Below, in pieces: positions 36,160 through 43,991 of a stretch of DNA of 64,000 bases; the first letter of the stretch is position 1, and the number at the start of each line of letters is the position of its first letter. The DNA lies in assembly GCF_030177755.1 (NCBI RefSeq), contig NZ_CP126539.1, positions 1,884,001 to 1,948,000 of the forward strand, written 5' to 3'. Under the pieces are notes generated by a model. That model ran no database searches, was not told the origin of the DNA, and saw nothing but the letters and a program-made list of their open reading frames with translations. A program made the translations under genes and the position numbers. Origin of the DNA: Devosia sp. RR2S18 (GTDB lineage Bacteria > Pseudomonadota > Alphaproteobacteria > Rhizobiales > Devosiaceae).

Positions 36160-36615
36160 ATGTCATTCTTGCTGTCCGGTCCGATCCGGTTCTTTGACGA
36201 GGATCAGCTCACAGATCTAGTCGAGGAGTTCAGTCACCGGGTCCGCCGTGATCCCCTGCTACGCCCCGCTCTCGACCAGCTGGTCGGCAACCGCTGGGCT
36301 GATGCAGAGGCATCTTTCCTGACGGTGCTACGGTCCAGCCTCTTGTCCGAATGCGGTATCCCGACTGACGGCAATTTGCTCGCTAAAGCCGCAAGACTAC
36401 TGCGCCCGGCCGATGTGGAGCGTTTGGCTACAATTCTGATGAACTGCGCCATGGAAATATTTCCCATCGAGAGCGCCGCAGATTTCATCGAAGTTGGCGA
36501 TGAACTCGCTGGCGCCCTGATGGCCCTCGTGAACTCTGAAGGACAGGCGCGTCAGCGACAAGTGCTCCGCGTCCGGGATCAGCTGAGCTCGGGCGCCTTG
36601 CTGGCTGGATTGTAA
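36160..36615 (+). CDS. Truncated-globin-like protein lacking the proximal histidine
   Basis: 151 aa. FFDEDQLTDLVEEFSHRVRRDPLLRPALDQLVG with WADAEASFLTVLRSSLL closely follows group III truncated hemoglobins. The later LRPADVERLATILMNCAMEIFPIESAADFIEVGDELAGAL also fits. At the expected proximal (F8) position the usual histidine before the LT/LRPxxVE block is absent (GNLLAKAARLLRP), so heme binding is doubtful. ATG at 36160 gives MSFLLSGPIRFF; a frameshifted relative lies at 46015. Last gene after the copper operon. Confidence 0.6.
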   Translation: MSFLLSGPIRFFDEDQLTDLVEEFSHRVRRDPLLRPALDQLVGNRWADAEASFLTVLRSSLLSECGIPTDGNLLAKAARLLRPADVERLATILMNCAMEIFPIESAADFIEVGDELAGALMALVNSEGQARQRQVLRVRDQLSSGALLAGL

Positions 36616-36632
36616 ATGAAGGCCGTTCTGAA

Positions 36633-36875
36633 CTAGGCAGCTTGCCCGGAGCGCCAGGTGCAGTCCCGCACTTGGCGGACGCAAGTGAAGTCAGCCAGAA
36701 GTGCGGTCGCCCGTTGCACATCGTCAGGATTAAGGTCGCAACCGGTGATGGTAACAACGGCATCTCGAACTTCGATCTTCATCCCACTCGGATCAATGAA
36801 GGGGTAGAGCCACAACGAGGCCTTTGCGAGCCGTTCGATCTCTTTATCCTCGAGCGCCGTGTAGAACTTCATCAT
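36633..36875 (-). CDS. Small BON-domain-like protein
   Basis: About 80 aa: a helix (EDKEIERLAKASLWLYPFIDP) followed by MKIEVRDAVVTITGCDLNPDDVQRATALLADFTCVRQVRD, the strand-helix-strand of a BON repeat. Related to the BON proteins at 51554 and 56649. Its ATG overlaps the DUF2249 stop by 4 bp, so it belongs to that three-gene operon. Confidence 0.72.
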   Translation of the reverse strand: MMKFYTALEDKEIERLAKASLWLYPFIDPSGMKIEVRDAVVTITGCDLNPDDVQRATALLADFTCVRQVRDCTWRSGQAA

Positions 36876-37135
36876 GATGCCTCCGCGTGCGAGAGCTTGC
36901 GAATCCGCACCTGCCAGATCTCCGGCCCCTGGTGATCGTATCGCCACTCGAAACACCCGGCGAGGAGGTTGTTGAACTGATGCCAGAGCGGCACCGGATC
37001 ATGGTCATTCACGATCACGAAGGCCTCGCCATTCGCTAAGGCCTCAAATGCGGTAAAAATCGTGGCATGCCGCATGCGTGGCATGATGGCCCGCACATCG
37101 ATCACCAAGTCCGGGGTGTCACACTGGCTGCACAT
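36872..37135 (-). CDS. DUF2249 domain protein
   Basis: 87 aa. Start MCSQCDTPDLVIDVRAIMPRMRH, core LANGEAFVIVNDHDPVPLWHQF and end GPEIWQVRIRK are the DUF2249 signature. DUF2249 proteins are commonly encoded with nitrite/NO genes; biochemical role unknown. An N-terminal CxxC is present. Overlaps the upstream unknown gene by 17 bp. Close paralogue at 46655. Confidence 0.9.
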   Translation of the reverse strand: MCSQCDTPDLVIDVRAIMPRMRHATIFTAFEALANGEAFVIVNDHDPVPLWHQFNNLLAGCFEWRYDHQGPEIWQVRIRKLSHAEAS

Positions 37136-37604
37136 GGCGCTTACCTGAGTTGTTGAACGAGGCAGTCCGCAAAGCACGTGGCGCGGATACTCTGAAACGC
37201 ACTGGCAGAAGCATCCGGGTGTTGTGCCAGCCATGCCAGGTCTGCTCCAGCTTCAGCGCTTCGCCCTCGGTAAGATAATGCCGGAGCTGGTTCGCGATCC
37301 AGGGCCGCATCATCTTCCCGGTGACGCCGCGCTCCCCGCAGAGCAGTGAAACTATGTTGGCCTCGAAGTCGGTCAGGGAAGCATCGTTGTTCCAGTCGAG
37401 GAGGCGACACAGCACGGTCTCGCATAGGCCCCAGTTCGCCTTTGAGATGTGCGTCAGCACATTGTTGAAGTGCGGGTGGTGCCGCAGTTCAATGATGAGG
37501 AGTTCGGCAAGCTGCGCCCTGGTGAATTTGCTCCCGGTGTCCTTTCCGGTGTGGTCGTGAACTCTTTCTACTCCATGACCCTCTGGGCCTGCCCAATGCT
37601 CCAT
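37119..37604 (-). CDS. Uncharacterised conserved protein, partner of DUF2249 (paralogue at 46180)
   Basis: 161 aa of no family I can name. Conserved between both copies: LLIIELRHHPHFNNVLTH near residue 35, a central LLCGERGVTGKMMRPW, then a tryptophan/histidine-rich LEQTWHGWH and NMLLPVRFR-like ending. It is mostly helical. Both copies precede a DUF2249 gene in the same direction, so the pair probably works together. Confidence 0.8.
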   Translation of the reverse strand: MEHWAGPEGHGVERVHDHTGKDTGSKFTRAQLAELLIIELRHHPHFNNVLTHISKANWGLCETVLCRLLDWNNDASLTDFEANIVSLLCGERGVTGKMMRPWIANQLRHYLTEGEALKLEQTWHGWHNTRMLLPVRFRVSAPRALRTASFNNSGKRHVQPV

Positions 37605-37675
37605 GTCCGTTCCGTCTTTCTCTTACCTGCAATACCTGGTGCTTGCGCCCGTTCATGCTCCTTTCGAGGACTGTA

Positions 37676-37697
37676 GTCTTTGCTTCAGCACAAAGAC
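37676..37697. promoter_or_regulatory. Dyad with FNR-like core upstream of the unknown/DUF2249/BON operon
   Basis: GTCTTTG, eight bases, CAAAGAC: a perfect 7-bp inverted repeat about 75 bases upstream of the ATG at 37604. The core TTG-N8-CAA fits the spacing of FNR-family sites, though the inner bases do not match TTGAT/ATCAA. Confidence 0.5.
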
Positions 37698-37753
37698 CGG
37701 GCGGAGCGACGGAGAGTGCCTCTTGGGCAGGGTAGAGTGCTCTGCTTATCGGC

Positions 37754-38437
37754 CTAGACTTGAGCCATCGCCAACGGATCGGCGCCAAACAGTACAGCGT
37801 GCCCGCCAATGAGCAGCCAAGCCGTTAGCAGCACCGTCAGAATGAAAGCCACGAGCATAGCGGGGTCAACTCTGAGCCGGGCGCGGCGCTGAGCGAGAGC
37901 CAGAAACGGAACGATGGACGTTTCTTGCTTCAAGAACTGGAGCGAAGGCTCCTGGCGCTTGCTGCTCCGCCGCTCGGTCATGACAATTCCGAACACACCA
38001 AACAACGCCAAAGTACCGAACAGCAGGAGGGCCCGAAGATCACCATTCGCCACCACATGGCTGACCGCCCAGAGCACAAATCCCCAGAGCACCGGATGAC
38101 GCGTCACGGAAACGATCGCGCCCGGTTGGCTCCCCTTGCGCATGCTGACTGAGATCGGGTTGGGACTGAGAAGACCTGACAGCAACAAGAAAAAGGCGAT
38201 CGGCGTGAAAACAAGCGGTACCCAGGCGTGCCAAGCCGCAGGAGACCAGAGCTCGATATAGTCGATCCGCAACGCCGCATGAAAGACCCAGGCCAGACTG
38301 GCGACTGAAACAACCGAGTAGAGCACCAGGTAGGCTCGTCGGCCCAGAGCAGCGATCAGGCGCTGCCGAATGGCCGGCACTGAGGGCACCGAATGGAGGA
38401 GTAGGAACACCGCCAAAGCGAAGATGAACTGGGTCAA
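37754..38437 (-). CDS. nnrU: NnrU family membrane protein
   Basis: 227 aa polytopic membrane protein associated with NO and nitrite metabolism. Six membrane helices; conserved HSVPSVPAIRQRLIAALGRRAYLVLYSVVS and SVTRHPVLWGFVLWAVSHVVANGD match NnrU/methyltransferase-like membrane proteins. Its ATG overlaps the stop of the hemerythrin gene by 4 bp. Confidence 0.93.
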   Translation of the reverse strand: MTQFIFALAVFLLLHSVPSVPAIRQRLIAALGRRAYLVLYSVVSVASLAWVFHAALRIDYIELWSPAAWHAWVPLVFTPIAFFLLLSGLLSPNPISVSMRKGSQPGAIVSVTRHPVLWGFVLWAVSHVVANGDLRALLLFGTLALFGVFGIVMTERRSSKRQEPSLQFLKQETSIVPFLALAQRRARLRVDPAMLVAFILTVLLTAWLLIGGHAVLFGADPLAMAQV

Positions 38438-38886
38438 TGCATTGATCCCTTGTGCCCGGCAAAATCAAGCAGGAGCGTCACAAGTTCCTGTTCAGACCGG
38501 ACATGCCTCCGCACGCCTTCGAAGAACGAGCGGAGGAGATATCCCATTGCATCGGTGGAGAGGAACGGCCGCCCTTCGGCGAAGGAGAGTAATGCCTCCT
38601 TCAGCTCTTCGGCCGCGGCTTGATCTGTTTCATGTTCCTGCCGCAGGCGGCGGGCGACAGGAGCAAGGTCTAGAGGGGCGGCTGCTGCAAGCATCGGAAA
38701 GAGAAGCCTCTCTTCCCCCGCATGCGCATCTGCCAATGTGGTGAGGGTCGCCCTGACAAGCTTGGCGCACCGAGCGGGCTCCAACCGATCCGGAAGGTCG
38801 TCCGCTGCCATTTCGAGTTCCTCGCAGATGTGCAGGAGCGCCCAATGATGACGTTCAAGGGCTACAAGTGGCGAGTTGTTGCGCAT
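38434..38886 (-). CDS. Hemerythrin-like (HHE domain) protein
   Basis: 150 aa four-helix protein. Metal ligand candidates are in ALERHHWALLHICEELE, DAHAGEERLLFPML and LRQEHETDQAA, with a fourth in FEGVRRHVRSEQELV. A di-iron site sensing or binding NO or oxygen is likely. ATG at 38886 with GGAGGTG upstream. Operon with nnrU; an FNR-like box lies 54 bases upstream. Confidence 0.88.
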   Translation of the reverse strand: MRNNSPLVALERHHWALLHICEELEMAADDLPDRLEPARCAKLVRATLTTLADAHAGEERLLFPMLAAAAPLDLAPVARRLRQEHETDQAAAEELKEALLSFAEGRPFLSTDAMGYLLRSFFEGVRRHVRSEQELVTLLLDFAGHKGSMH

Positions 38887-38940
38887 GAGCACACCTCCGG
38901 GATCGATCTGAAGTGTTTAGGCCAGATCAGCGGCGCCGCA

Positions 38941-38954
38941 TTGAGCAGGATCAA
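38941..38954. promoter_or_regulatory. FNR/NnrR-like box between the hemerythrin and DUF2249 operons
   Basis: TTGAGCAGGATCAA differs from TTGAT-N4-ATCAA at one position. It lies 54 bases upstream of the hemerythrin start and 117 upstream of the DUF2249 start, so it could serve either or both divergent operons. Confidence 0.6.
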
Positions 38955-39071
38955 CAAGCACCAAGTTTGTGCTGCGACAAAGTGCTTTCAAACCTTGGGT
39001 GATAGCCATTGTCTCTCCCAGACGTAGGACCGCCGTCCGGGCTCGTCTCTCCCGCGGTCAGGACAGGATCA

Positions 39072-39320
39072 ATGACAGAATCGGCAGCGCTTCCCTTCAT
39101 CGATGTGCGGACAATACAGCCCCGAGAGCGCCACCCAAAAATCTTCGCCATGGTCGACGAACTTCCGGTCGGCAAGAGCTTCGTGATCGTGAACGATCAT
39201 GATCCACGGCCGCTGCACTACCAGCTGCAGGCGGAATATCCTGGACAGTTTTCGTGGACCTATCTCGAATCCGGCCCTGAGGTATGGCGCGTGCAGGTGG
39301 GCCGCGAAGCAGCCGCCTAG
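39072..39320 (+). CDS. DUF2249 domain protein
   Basis: 82 aa: FIDVRTIQPRERHPKIFAMV, LPVGKSFVIVNDHDPRPLHYQL and GPEVWRVQVG. ATG at 39072 chosen because homology begins right after it. Heads a plus-strand operon with the oxidase-like membrane protein, a double DUF2249 protein and a MIP18-family protein. Confidence 0.9.
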   Translation: MTESAALPFIDVRTIQPRERHPKIFAMVDELPVGKSFVIVNDHDPRPLHYQLQAEYPGQFSWTYLESGPEVWRVQVGREAAA

Positions 39321-39379
39321 CGGCTGCCGTGGAGGGCTGGCGCCCTGAGCCCGGCCCTCTACAAGCAGGAGCAAAAAGT

Positions 39380-40732
39380 ATGCAGAGAGCCAGTATATCG
39401 CAGTGGACGCTTGCCTATTTCGGCTGCTCTTTGGCTGTCTTCCTTGCCGCCTTGGGGCTGATAGCCGCCGGTTTCGGCTATCCTGCTGATGCTTTGGCAG
39501 GCCCGCGAACTCTGATCGTGGTCCATATGCTTGCCATTGGCTGGCTAACCCTCCTGATGTTCGGGGCCATGTTCCAGTTTCTTCCAGTCCTGGTCGGCCG
39601 AGACCTGGTGTGGCCCCGACTGCCCCCGGTTGCACTCTTGCTGATCGCCACCGGACTGGTGGTGATGCTCACGGGGTTTGCGGGTCTCGACGGTATGATT
39701 GATCTACCTGCCCAGTTACTTCCGACTGGCGGCCTGCTCCTGCTCTGCGGTTTCTCGACCGCAGCCGCAGTTCTGATGGCGACCCTGCTGCAAGGACAGT
39801 CTCTGCCGTTGCCGGCCTGCTTTGTTGCCGTGGCCCTCTTAAGCGTTCTGCTAACGGCTCTCGTGGGTGAAAGCCTTGCTAGCGCACTCACCGGAGTCTT
39901 CGGAGGAGATTTCGCCCTGGCCCTCGTCACGCACGGGATACCCCTCCACGCCGGACTGGGCCTGGGCGGCTGGCTGACGTTCGCTGCCATGGGAGTGAGC
40001 TATCGCCTTGTATCCATGTTTCTTGTGGCACCCGAGCGGGGCGGACGACTGCCCCAAATTGCCTTTTGGAGTGGGGTGCTGGGGGGAGCGGGCCTGGGTG
40101 GGGCCTTTGCCATATTGCTCGCCAGGAACATGCCGGCCCCACCGGCAGTGACATTTGCTGCTCTCGCAGGGTTCGCCTCTGTGGGTGCTTACCTTGGCGA
40201 CATCATCACCCTTTACCGCTCTCGCCGGCGCAAGGCGCTCGAGCTGCACATGAGAGCGGCAATCGCCGCTTTTTCGATGCTGGGGCTGGCCGCTCTGGTG
40301 TTGGTGATCGCTGCGGCCGCGGGATCGGAGAGGGGAGTGGTGGCGGGTGTCTATATCCTCGTGCTGGGTTGGCTGAGCGGCCTCAGCCTTGCCATGCTTT
40401 TCAAGATTATCCCATTCCTGACCTGGCTGGAGTGCTTTGCGCCAGTCATGGGGCGCACACCTACCCCTCGGGTTCAGGATCTCGTCTGCGAGCGGCGGGC
40501 CCTCCCAATTTTTGCCGGCTACTTCATTGCAGTACTCGTTGGGGCCACGGGGTTGTTCATGGAGGAACCACACCTTCTGCGGGTAGCAGCGGCAGCCCAA
40601 CTGATCGTTGCCATCCTGCTGAGTGATGAATTTCGTAAAGCCCGGCGTTTGCACCACCTTCCCGCTGAGTGGACGAACTGGAAGAAGCCTCGGCTCTTCT
40701 TGCCAACAACACCATCAAGGATGCTGCCATGA
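39380..40732 (+). CDS. Heme-copper-oxidase/NnrS-like polytopic membrane protein
   Basis: About 450 aa with roughly 12 membrane helices. Histidines sit inside helices at VVHMLAIGWLTLLMFGAMFQF, VTHGIPLHAGLGLGGWLTFAAMG and LELHMRAAIAAF, as in heme-copper oxidase or NnrS-type proteins. I cannot tell whether it binds heme or copper. ATG at 39380 is preceded by CAGGAGC. Its stop overlaps the next gene by 4 bp. The DUF2249 neighbours suggest a role in NO or nitrite handling. Confidence 0.78.
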   Translation: MQRASISQWTLAYFGCSLAVFLAALGLIAAGFGYPADALAGPRTLIVVHMLAIGWLTLLMFGAMFQFLPVLVGRDLVWPRLPPVALLLIATGLVVMLTGFAGLDGMIDLPAQLLPTGGLLLLCGFSTAAAVLMATLLQGQSLPLPACFVAVALLSVLLTALVGESLASALTGVFGGDFALALVTHGIPLHAGLGLGGWLTFAAMGVSYRLVSMFLVAPERGGRLPQIAFWSGVLGGAGLGGAFAILLARNMPAPPAVTFAALAGFASVGAYLGDIITLYRSRRRKALELHMRAAIAAFSMLGLAALVLVIAAAAGSERGVVAGVYILVLGWLSGLSLAMLFKIIPFLTWLECFAPVMGRTPTPRVQDLVCERRALPIFAGYFIAVLVGATGLFMEEPHLLRVAAAAQLIVAILLSDEFRKARRLHHLPAEWTNWKKPRLFLPTTPSRMLP

Positions 40733-41232
40733 ACGATCTCGAACTCGATGTCCGACCTATGCTGCGCAATGGCGGCGAACCCTTTGGAGCCATTATGGGC
40801 GCCGTGAACGAACTGGTGCCGGGCCAGCGGCTGCGGCTACTCGCCACATTCCGGCCGGAGCCGCTGTTCAGCGTGATGGCGAGCAAGGGATTTTCTCATG
40901 AAGCGAGCCCCTTGGAAGGCGGGGATTGGCAGGTCGTCTTCACGCCGACTGGCGATAGCAAGCAGGCGGGTGGCTCAGCGTCCAATCCGGACACCTGGGC
41001 GGATCCGGACTACTACCTCGACTGCACCGACATGGATCCTCCCGAGCCAATGGTGCGCATTCTTGAGCAGCTGGAAGACATGGGGGAAGGCCAGGTGCTG
41101 TTTGCTCTGCTCGGGCGGGAGCCGATTTTCCTGTTCCCCGAACTCGAGGCACGCGGGCACGCCCATGTAGGCGAGTTCGCCGAAGACGGTGTTACCTACC
41201 GGCTCTTTGCTCGGGCAGGACGCAGGCCATGA
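40729..41232 (+). CDS. DUF2249 protein with two domain copies
   Basis: 167 aa. First copy: LELDVRPMLRNGGEPFGAIMGAVNELVPGQRLRLLATFRPEPLFSVMASKGF. Second half: DCTDMDPPEPMVRILEQLEDMGEGQVLFALLGREPIFLFPELEARG, a divergent repeat of the same fold. Coupled at both ends by ATGA overlaps to its neighbours. Confidence 0.85.
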   Translation: MNDLELDVRPMLRNGGEPFGAIMGAVNELVPGQRLRLLATFRPEPLFSVMASKGFSHEASPLEGGDWQVVFTPTGDSKQAGGSASNPDTWADPDYYLDCTDMDPPEPMVRILEQLEDMGEGQVLFALLGREPIFLFPELEARGHAHVGEFAEDGVTYRLFARAGRRP

Positions 41233-41540
41233 AACCTCTCGATGACCGGCAGATGGAAGATGCTATCCGTGCCGCACTTCGAACGGTGATCGATCCCGAA
41301 CTCGGGCACAACATCGTTGACCTAGGGATGATCTATGACATCAGCATAGCTGAAGAAGGCGCCGCCACGGTGGTGATGACCACCACGGCCCGGTTCTGTC
41401 CCGCCAGTGCCTTCCTGCAGCAGGCTGTTGCAGAGCAAGCATCCGCTGTCCCAGGCGTCGGCGCGGTCCAGGTGGAGCTTACCTACGATCCGCCATGGAC
41501 ACCCGATCGAATGCGGCCGCACCTGGCAAGGCACTTCTAA
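41229..41540 (+). CDS. MIP18/DUF59 family metal-sulfur cluster assembly protein
   Basis: 103 aa: IRAALRTVIDPELGHNIVDLGMIYDI, TTARFCPASAFLQQAV and a DPPWTPDRM ending are the DUF59 pattern (SufT/PaaD-like) with the conserved cysteine. These help mature Fe-S enzymes. It may serve a protein of this NO/nitrite operon. ATGA overlap with the gene before. Confidence 0.9.
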   Translation: MKPLDDRQMEDAIRAALRTVIDPELGHNIVDLGMIYDISIAEEGAATVVMTTTARFCPASAFLQQAVAEQASAVPGVGAVQVELTYDPPWTPDRMRPHLARHF

Positions 41541-41547
41541 GCCATAC

Positions 41548-41628
41548 TCAGGCGGGGCGCGGCTTGCATCGCGTGAGGAGGACGGGAGCATACTCGGCCA
41601 CATAGACCACGAAGGCCAAGATCCCGTC
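41548..41628 (-). pseudogene. 3'-end remnant of an nnrS gene
   Basis: The minus strand reads ILAFVVYVAEYAPVLLTRCKPRPA followed by a stop. This corresponds to the last 24 residues of the intact NnrS at 53347 (ILAFMLYVAEYAPVLLTRRKPRPV). Homology ends near 41628. A scar of a second nnrS copy. Confidence 0.8.
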
Positions 41629-41657
41629 GGCTATCCACCATGGCTTCTGGGGAAGTG

Positions 41658-41789
41658 ATGTTCGCTCTGACGTCTTACGAACCCGTGCAGTTGATTTCCG
41701 AGCTGCGGGAGCGGAATGCCGCGTGGGGAGGGGAGTTTGAGGCAACTGGTGAGTGCTTCCGCATGATGGTTCGCAAGAGCGGTCGCTGA
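41658..41789 (+). CDS. Possible 43-aa DUF2249-like small protein
   Basis: Small frame from ATG 41658 (GGGGAAGTG upstream): PVQLISELRERNAAWGGEFEATGECFRMMVRK. This resembles the C-terminal half of DUF2249 (a PLxLLxQL helix, then GxFEW..., WxVxIRK). It could be a minimal protein or a relic of a deleted gene. Confidence 0.35.
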   Translation: MFALTSYEPVQLISELRERNAAWGGEFEATGECFRMMVRKSGR

Positions 41790-41826
41790 ATGGCCGGGTG
41801 ACTGCCTCGGTTATATAGGGATAGGT

Positions 41827-42518
41827 TCAGTTTTCTTCGGCCAATGCTCGCAAGCGAGCCGAGTGCCGAACAACAAGTCTACGGCGGCCGCCCGACACCA
41901 ATCCTTGCGTCTCCCAGCCACTGAGTATGGAGAAACGGTGTGAAGGGTCGTGCCCGTCATCTCCGCGAGGTCTTGTCGCGAGATGGGGAAGTCGATGCGG
42001 ATGCCGTCCCCCTCCTTTACACCGGCTGTCTTGATCAGACGTAGGACAGCATGGGCGAGGCGCTGCTCGACCTCTTCCGTGGCCATCTCCCGCAGTCCGG
42101 TATGGGCCTCCTGGAGCCGCTGTCCGATTGTCTGCATCGCATTGACCGCTAGGCTCGGGATCTGCTCGATCAGGTCGCCCCACACTTCGGTGGGCCAGCA
42201 GATCACCACGGCTTCGGCCACTGCCACCGGCGTGCCAGGATAGTCCTCCCGCTGCAGGGCCTTGGCAAGCCCGAAAATGTCACCCGGGTGCACGACACGA
42301 ACAATCATCTGCTGACCGTCCGCGGTGACTTGGGTGACTTTCAGCCTGCCATGCTGCAGCAAGAAGAACTCGGTCGCGGGTTCGCCCTGCTGGAAAACGG
42401 CTTCTCCGACGAGGATCCGTCTTGGCGTGGCCCTGGCGAGCAGCCTGGCAAGGTCAGCATCGCTGAGGTGCTCGAAGACGGGGAGGGCCCGCACCACTTC
42501 TGGGTCTACTCCAGACAA
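41827..42518 (-). pseudogene. Crp/Fnr family regulator (NnrR/DNR-like) with a frameshift in the helix-turn-helix
   Basis: Residues of a cNMP-type sensor domain ([43 protein letters not shown]) and long dimer helix lead to the helix-turn-helix ISRQDLAEMTGTTLHTVS. There the frame breaks near 41930: the expected continuation (ILSGWETQGLVSGGRRRLVVRHSARLRALAEEN) is found in the next frame down to 41827, consistent with one lost base. The unshifted frame runs with nonsense to 41811. TTG at 42518 is a tentative start. Either a pseudogene or a sequencing error. The divergent pseudoazurin would be its natural target. Confidence 0.75.
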
Positions 42519-42617
42519 CGTCCTGCTTTCACTATTTTTGCCACACCGCTCACGGTAGCCAAAAGCCAGATGCTGAGCAACGCGACCAGAGGTCTCGTCA
42601 TGGAAAAGGATCACTCT

Positions 42618-42631
42618 TTGATGCGGGTCAA
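42618..42631 (+). promoter_or_regulatory. FNR/NnrR-type box upstream of pseudoazurin copy 3
   Basis: TTGATGCGGGTCAA matches TTGAT-N4-GTCAA, 75 bases before the ATG at 42707. The position matches the box of copy 2 almost exactly. Confidence 0.8.
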
Positions 42632-42706
42632 GGAAGTGGACCGTCGAGGGACCTAGAAGGATTGCGAACGGGCCAGAACGGGCCCCGGCGCTCAAGGAGA
42701 TTCAAG

Positions 42707-43153
42707 ATGCGCACCATTCTTAAGACTGTCGCTGCTGGCATGGCTTTCGCAGCCTTCCTGGCCGTCCCCGCCTTCGCGGCAGACTATGAAATCAAGATGC
42801 TGAACAAGGGCGAAGCAGGCGCGATGGTGTTCGAGCCGGCTGCCCTGCAAATCCAGCCCGGTGACACAGTCACCTTCGTGCCGACCGACAAGAGCCACAA
42901 CGCCGAAACGATCCTGGGTATGATCCCGGAGGGCGCCGAGGCGTTCAAAGGCAAGATCAACCAGGAAGTGAAGGTAACTTTCGACGTTCCCGGCCTCTAC
43001 GGCGTCAAGTGCGCACCGCACTTCGGCATGGGCATGGTTGCTGCCATCGCAGTCGGCGACGAACTTCCCAACGTCGAAGAGGCCAAGGCCGTAAAGGTGC
43101 CGCCAAAGGCGCAGGAGCGCTTTGACGCGGCCTACACCGAGCTCGGGCTCTAA
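42707..43153 (+). CDS. Pseudoazurin (copy 3)
   Basis: 148 aa electron donor to nitrite reductase. Signal peptide through VPAFAA; copper ligands in KSHNAE and [10 protein letters not shown]. Nearly the same as copy 2 apart from the signal peptide and a few substitutions. ATG at 42707. It is divergent from the frameshifted regulator and ends in a strong terminator. Confidence 0.96.
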   Translation: MRTILKTVAAGMAFAAFLAVPAFAADYEIKMLNKGEAGAMVFEPAALQIQPGDTVTFVPTDKSHNAETILGMIPEGAEAFKGKINQEVKVTFDVPGLYGVKCAPHFGMGMVAAIAVGDELPNVEEAKAVKVPPKAQERFDAAYTELGL

Positions 43154-43159
43154 TCACGC

Positions 43160-43194
43160 AAGAGACAGGCCGGCATGCGAGCGGCCTGTCTCTT
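43160..43194 (+). terminator. Terminator after pseudoazurin copy 3
   Basis: A perfect 13-bp stem, AAGAGACAGGCCG at 43160-43172 and CGGCCTGTCTCTT at 43182-43194, seven bases after the stop. Confidence 0.85.
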
Positions 43195-43297
43195 CTCCTC
43201 GTCCGGTTACAATTGGTTACAAACAGCAGATACTGCGATTACATTGCTCAGGCTTTCTGTCCTCAAGCCAAATCAGACTGGTTCCCAAGGACAGAAA

Positions 43298-43972
43298 ATG
43301 CAACCTGCCGCTTCGCTCTCCACATCGTCCGAGGTTCATCTTTGGAGTGAAGCTCTAGGCACCAGATCGGGTTGTCGGAGCATCTCTAACGCTGAGGTCC
43401 TGTTTCGTGAGGGCGATGAGGCGAGCGGCTTTTATGAGGTGCTAAGCGGCACTCTTCGTGGCTACAAGATCTTCGCCGATGGCAGCCGCCAGATCATCTC
43501 CTTTTCTTTCACCGGCGACATCGTGGGCTTCGGTCATGGCGAGGCCTTCCGGTTTGACTGCGATGCCATTGCTGACACCAAGGTCCGCTTCATTCCGAAG
43601 AATTCGCTTCTGAAAGCGATCAAGGAGCAGCCGGAATTGGGAGAACGCCTCCTGACGATGGCGAGCGATGAACTTGCTCAAACTCAGGACCTCTCCATTC
43701 TGCTTTGCCGGAAATCTGCAGCGGAGCGGATCGCTTCCTTCCTGCTGAACATCGCGACGCGGTCGAACTGGCGCCCGGGCGTTGCTTTGGCTCTCCCGAT
43801 GTGCCGCCAGGACATTGCGGATCACCTGGGTCTCACCATTGAGACCGTGAGCCGCACCATCACCAAGATGCGCGCTCGCCGCGTCATCGACATTCCAACC
43901 CGCAGTTCTTTCGTTGTGAACGACATGGCAGCTCTACGGCATGCCGCACAGGCAGAAGATACTGTCCACTAA
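43298..43972 (+). CDS. Crp/Fnr family regulator (FixK/FnrL-like)
   Basis: 224 aa. Sensor domain with VLFREGDEASGFYEVLSGTLRGYKIFADG and a C-terminal helix-turn-helix ALPMCRQDIADHLGLTIETVSRTITKMR. ExVSR is the FNR-type recognition helix for TTGAT half-sites, so the boxes at 29857, 31902 and 42618 are candidate targets. No Fnr-like four-cysteine N-terminus is present, which argues for FixK rather than oxygen-sensing Fnr. ATG at 43298; GGTTACAA occurs twice upstream (43205-43222). Confidence 0.93.
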   Translation: MQPAASLSTSSEVHLWSEALGTRSGCRSISNAEVLFREGDEASGFYEVLSGTLRGYKIFADGSRQIISFSFTGDIVGFGHGEAFRFDCDAIADTKVRFIPKNSLLKAIKEQPELGERLLTMASDELAQTQDLSILLCRKSAAERIASFLLNIATRSNWRPGVALALPMCRQDIADHLGLTIETVSRTITKMRARRVIDIPTRSSFVVNDMAALRHAAQAEDTVH

Positions 43973-43991
43973 GCTAGATGCCGAGGCTGCC

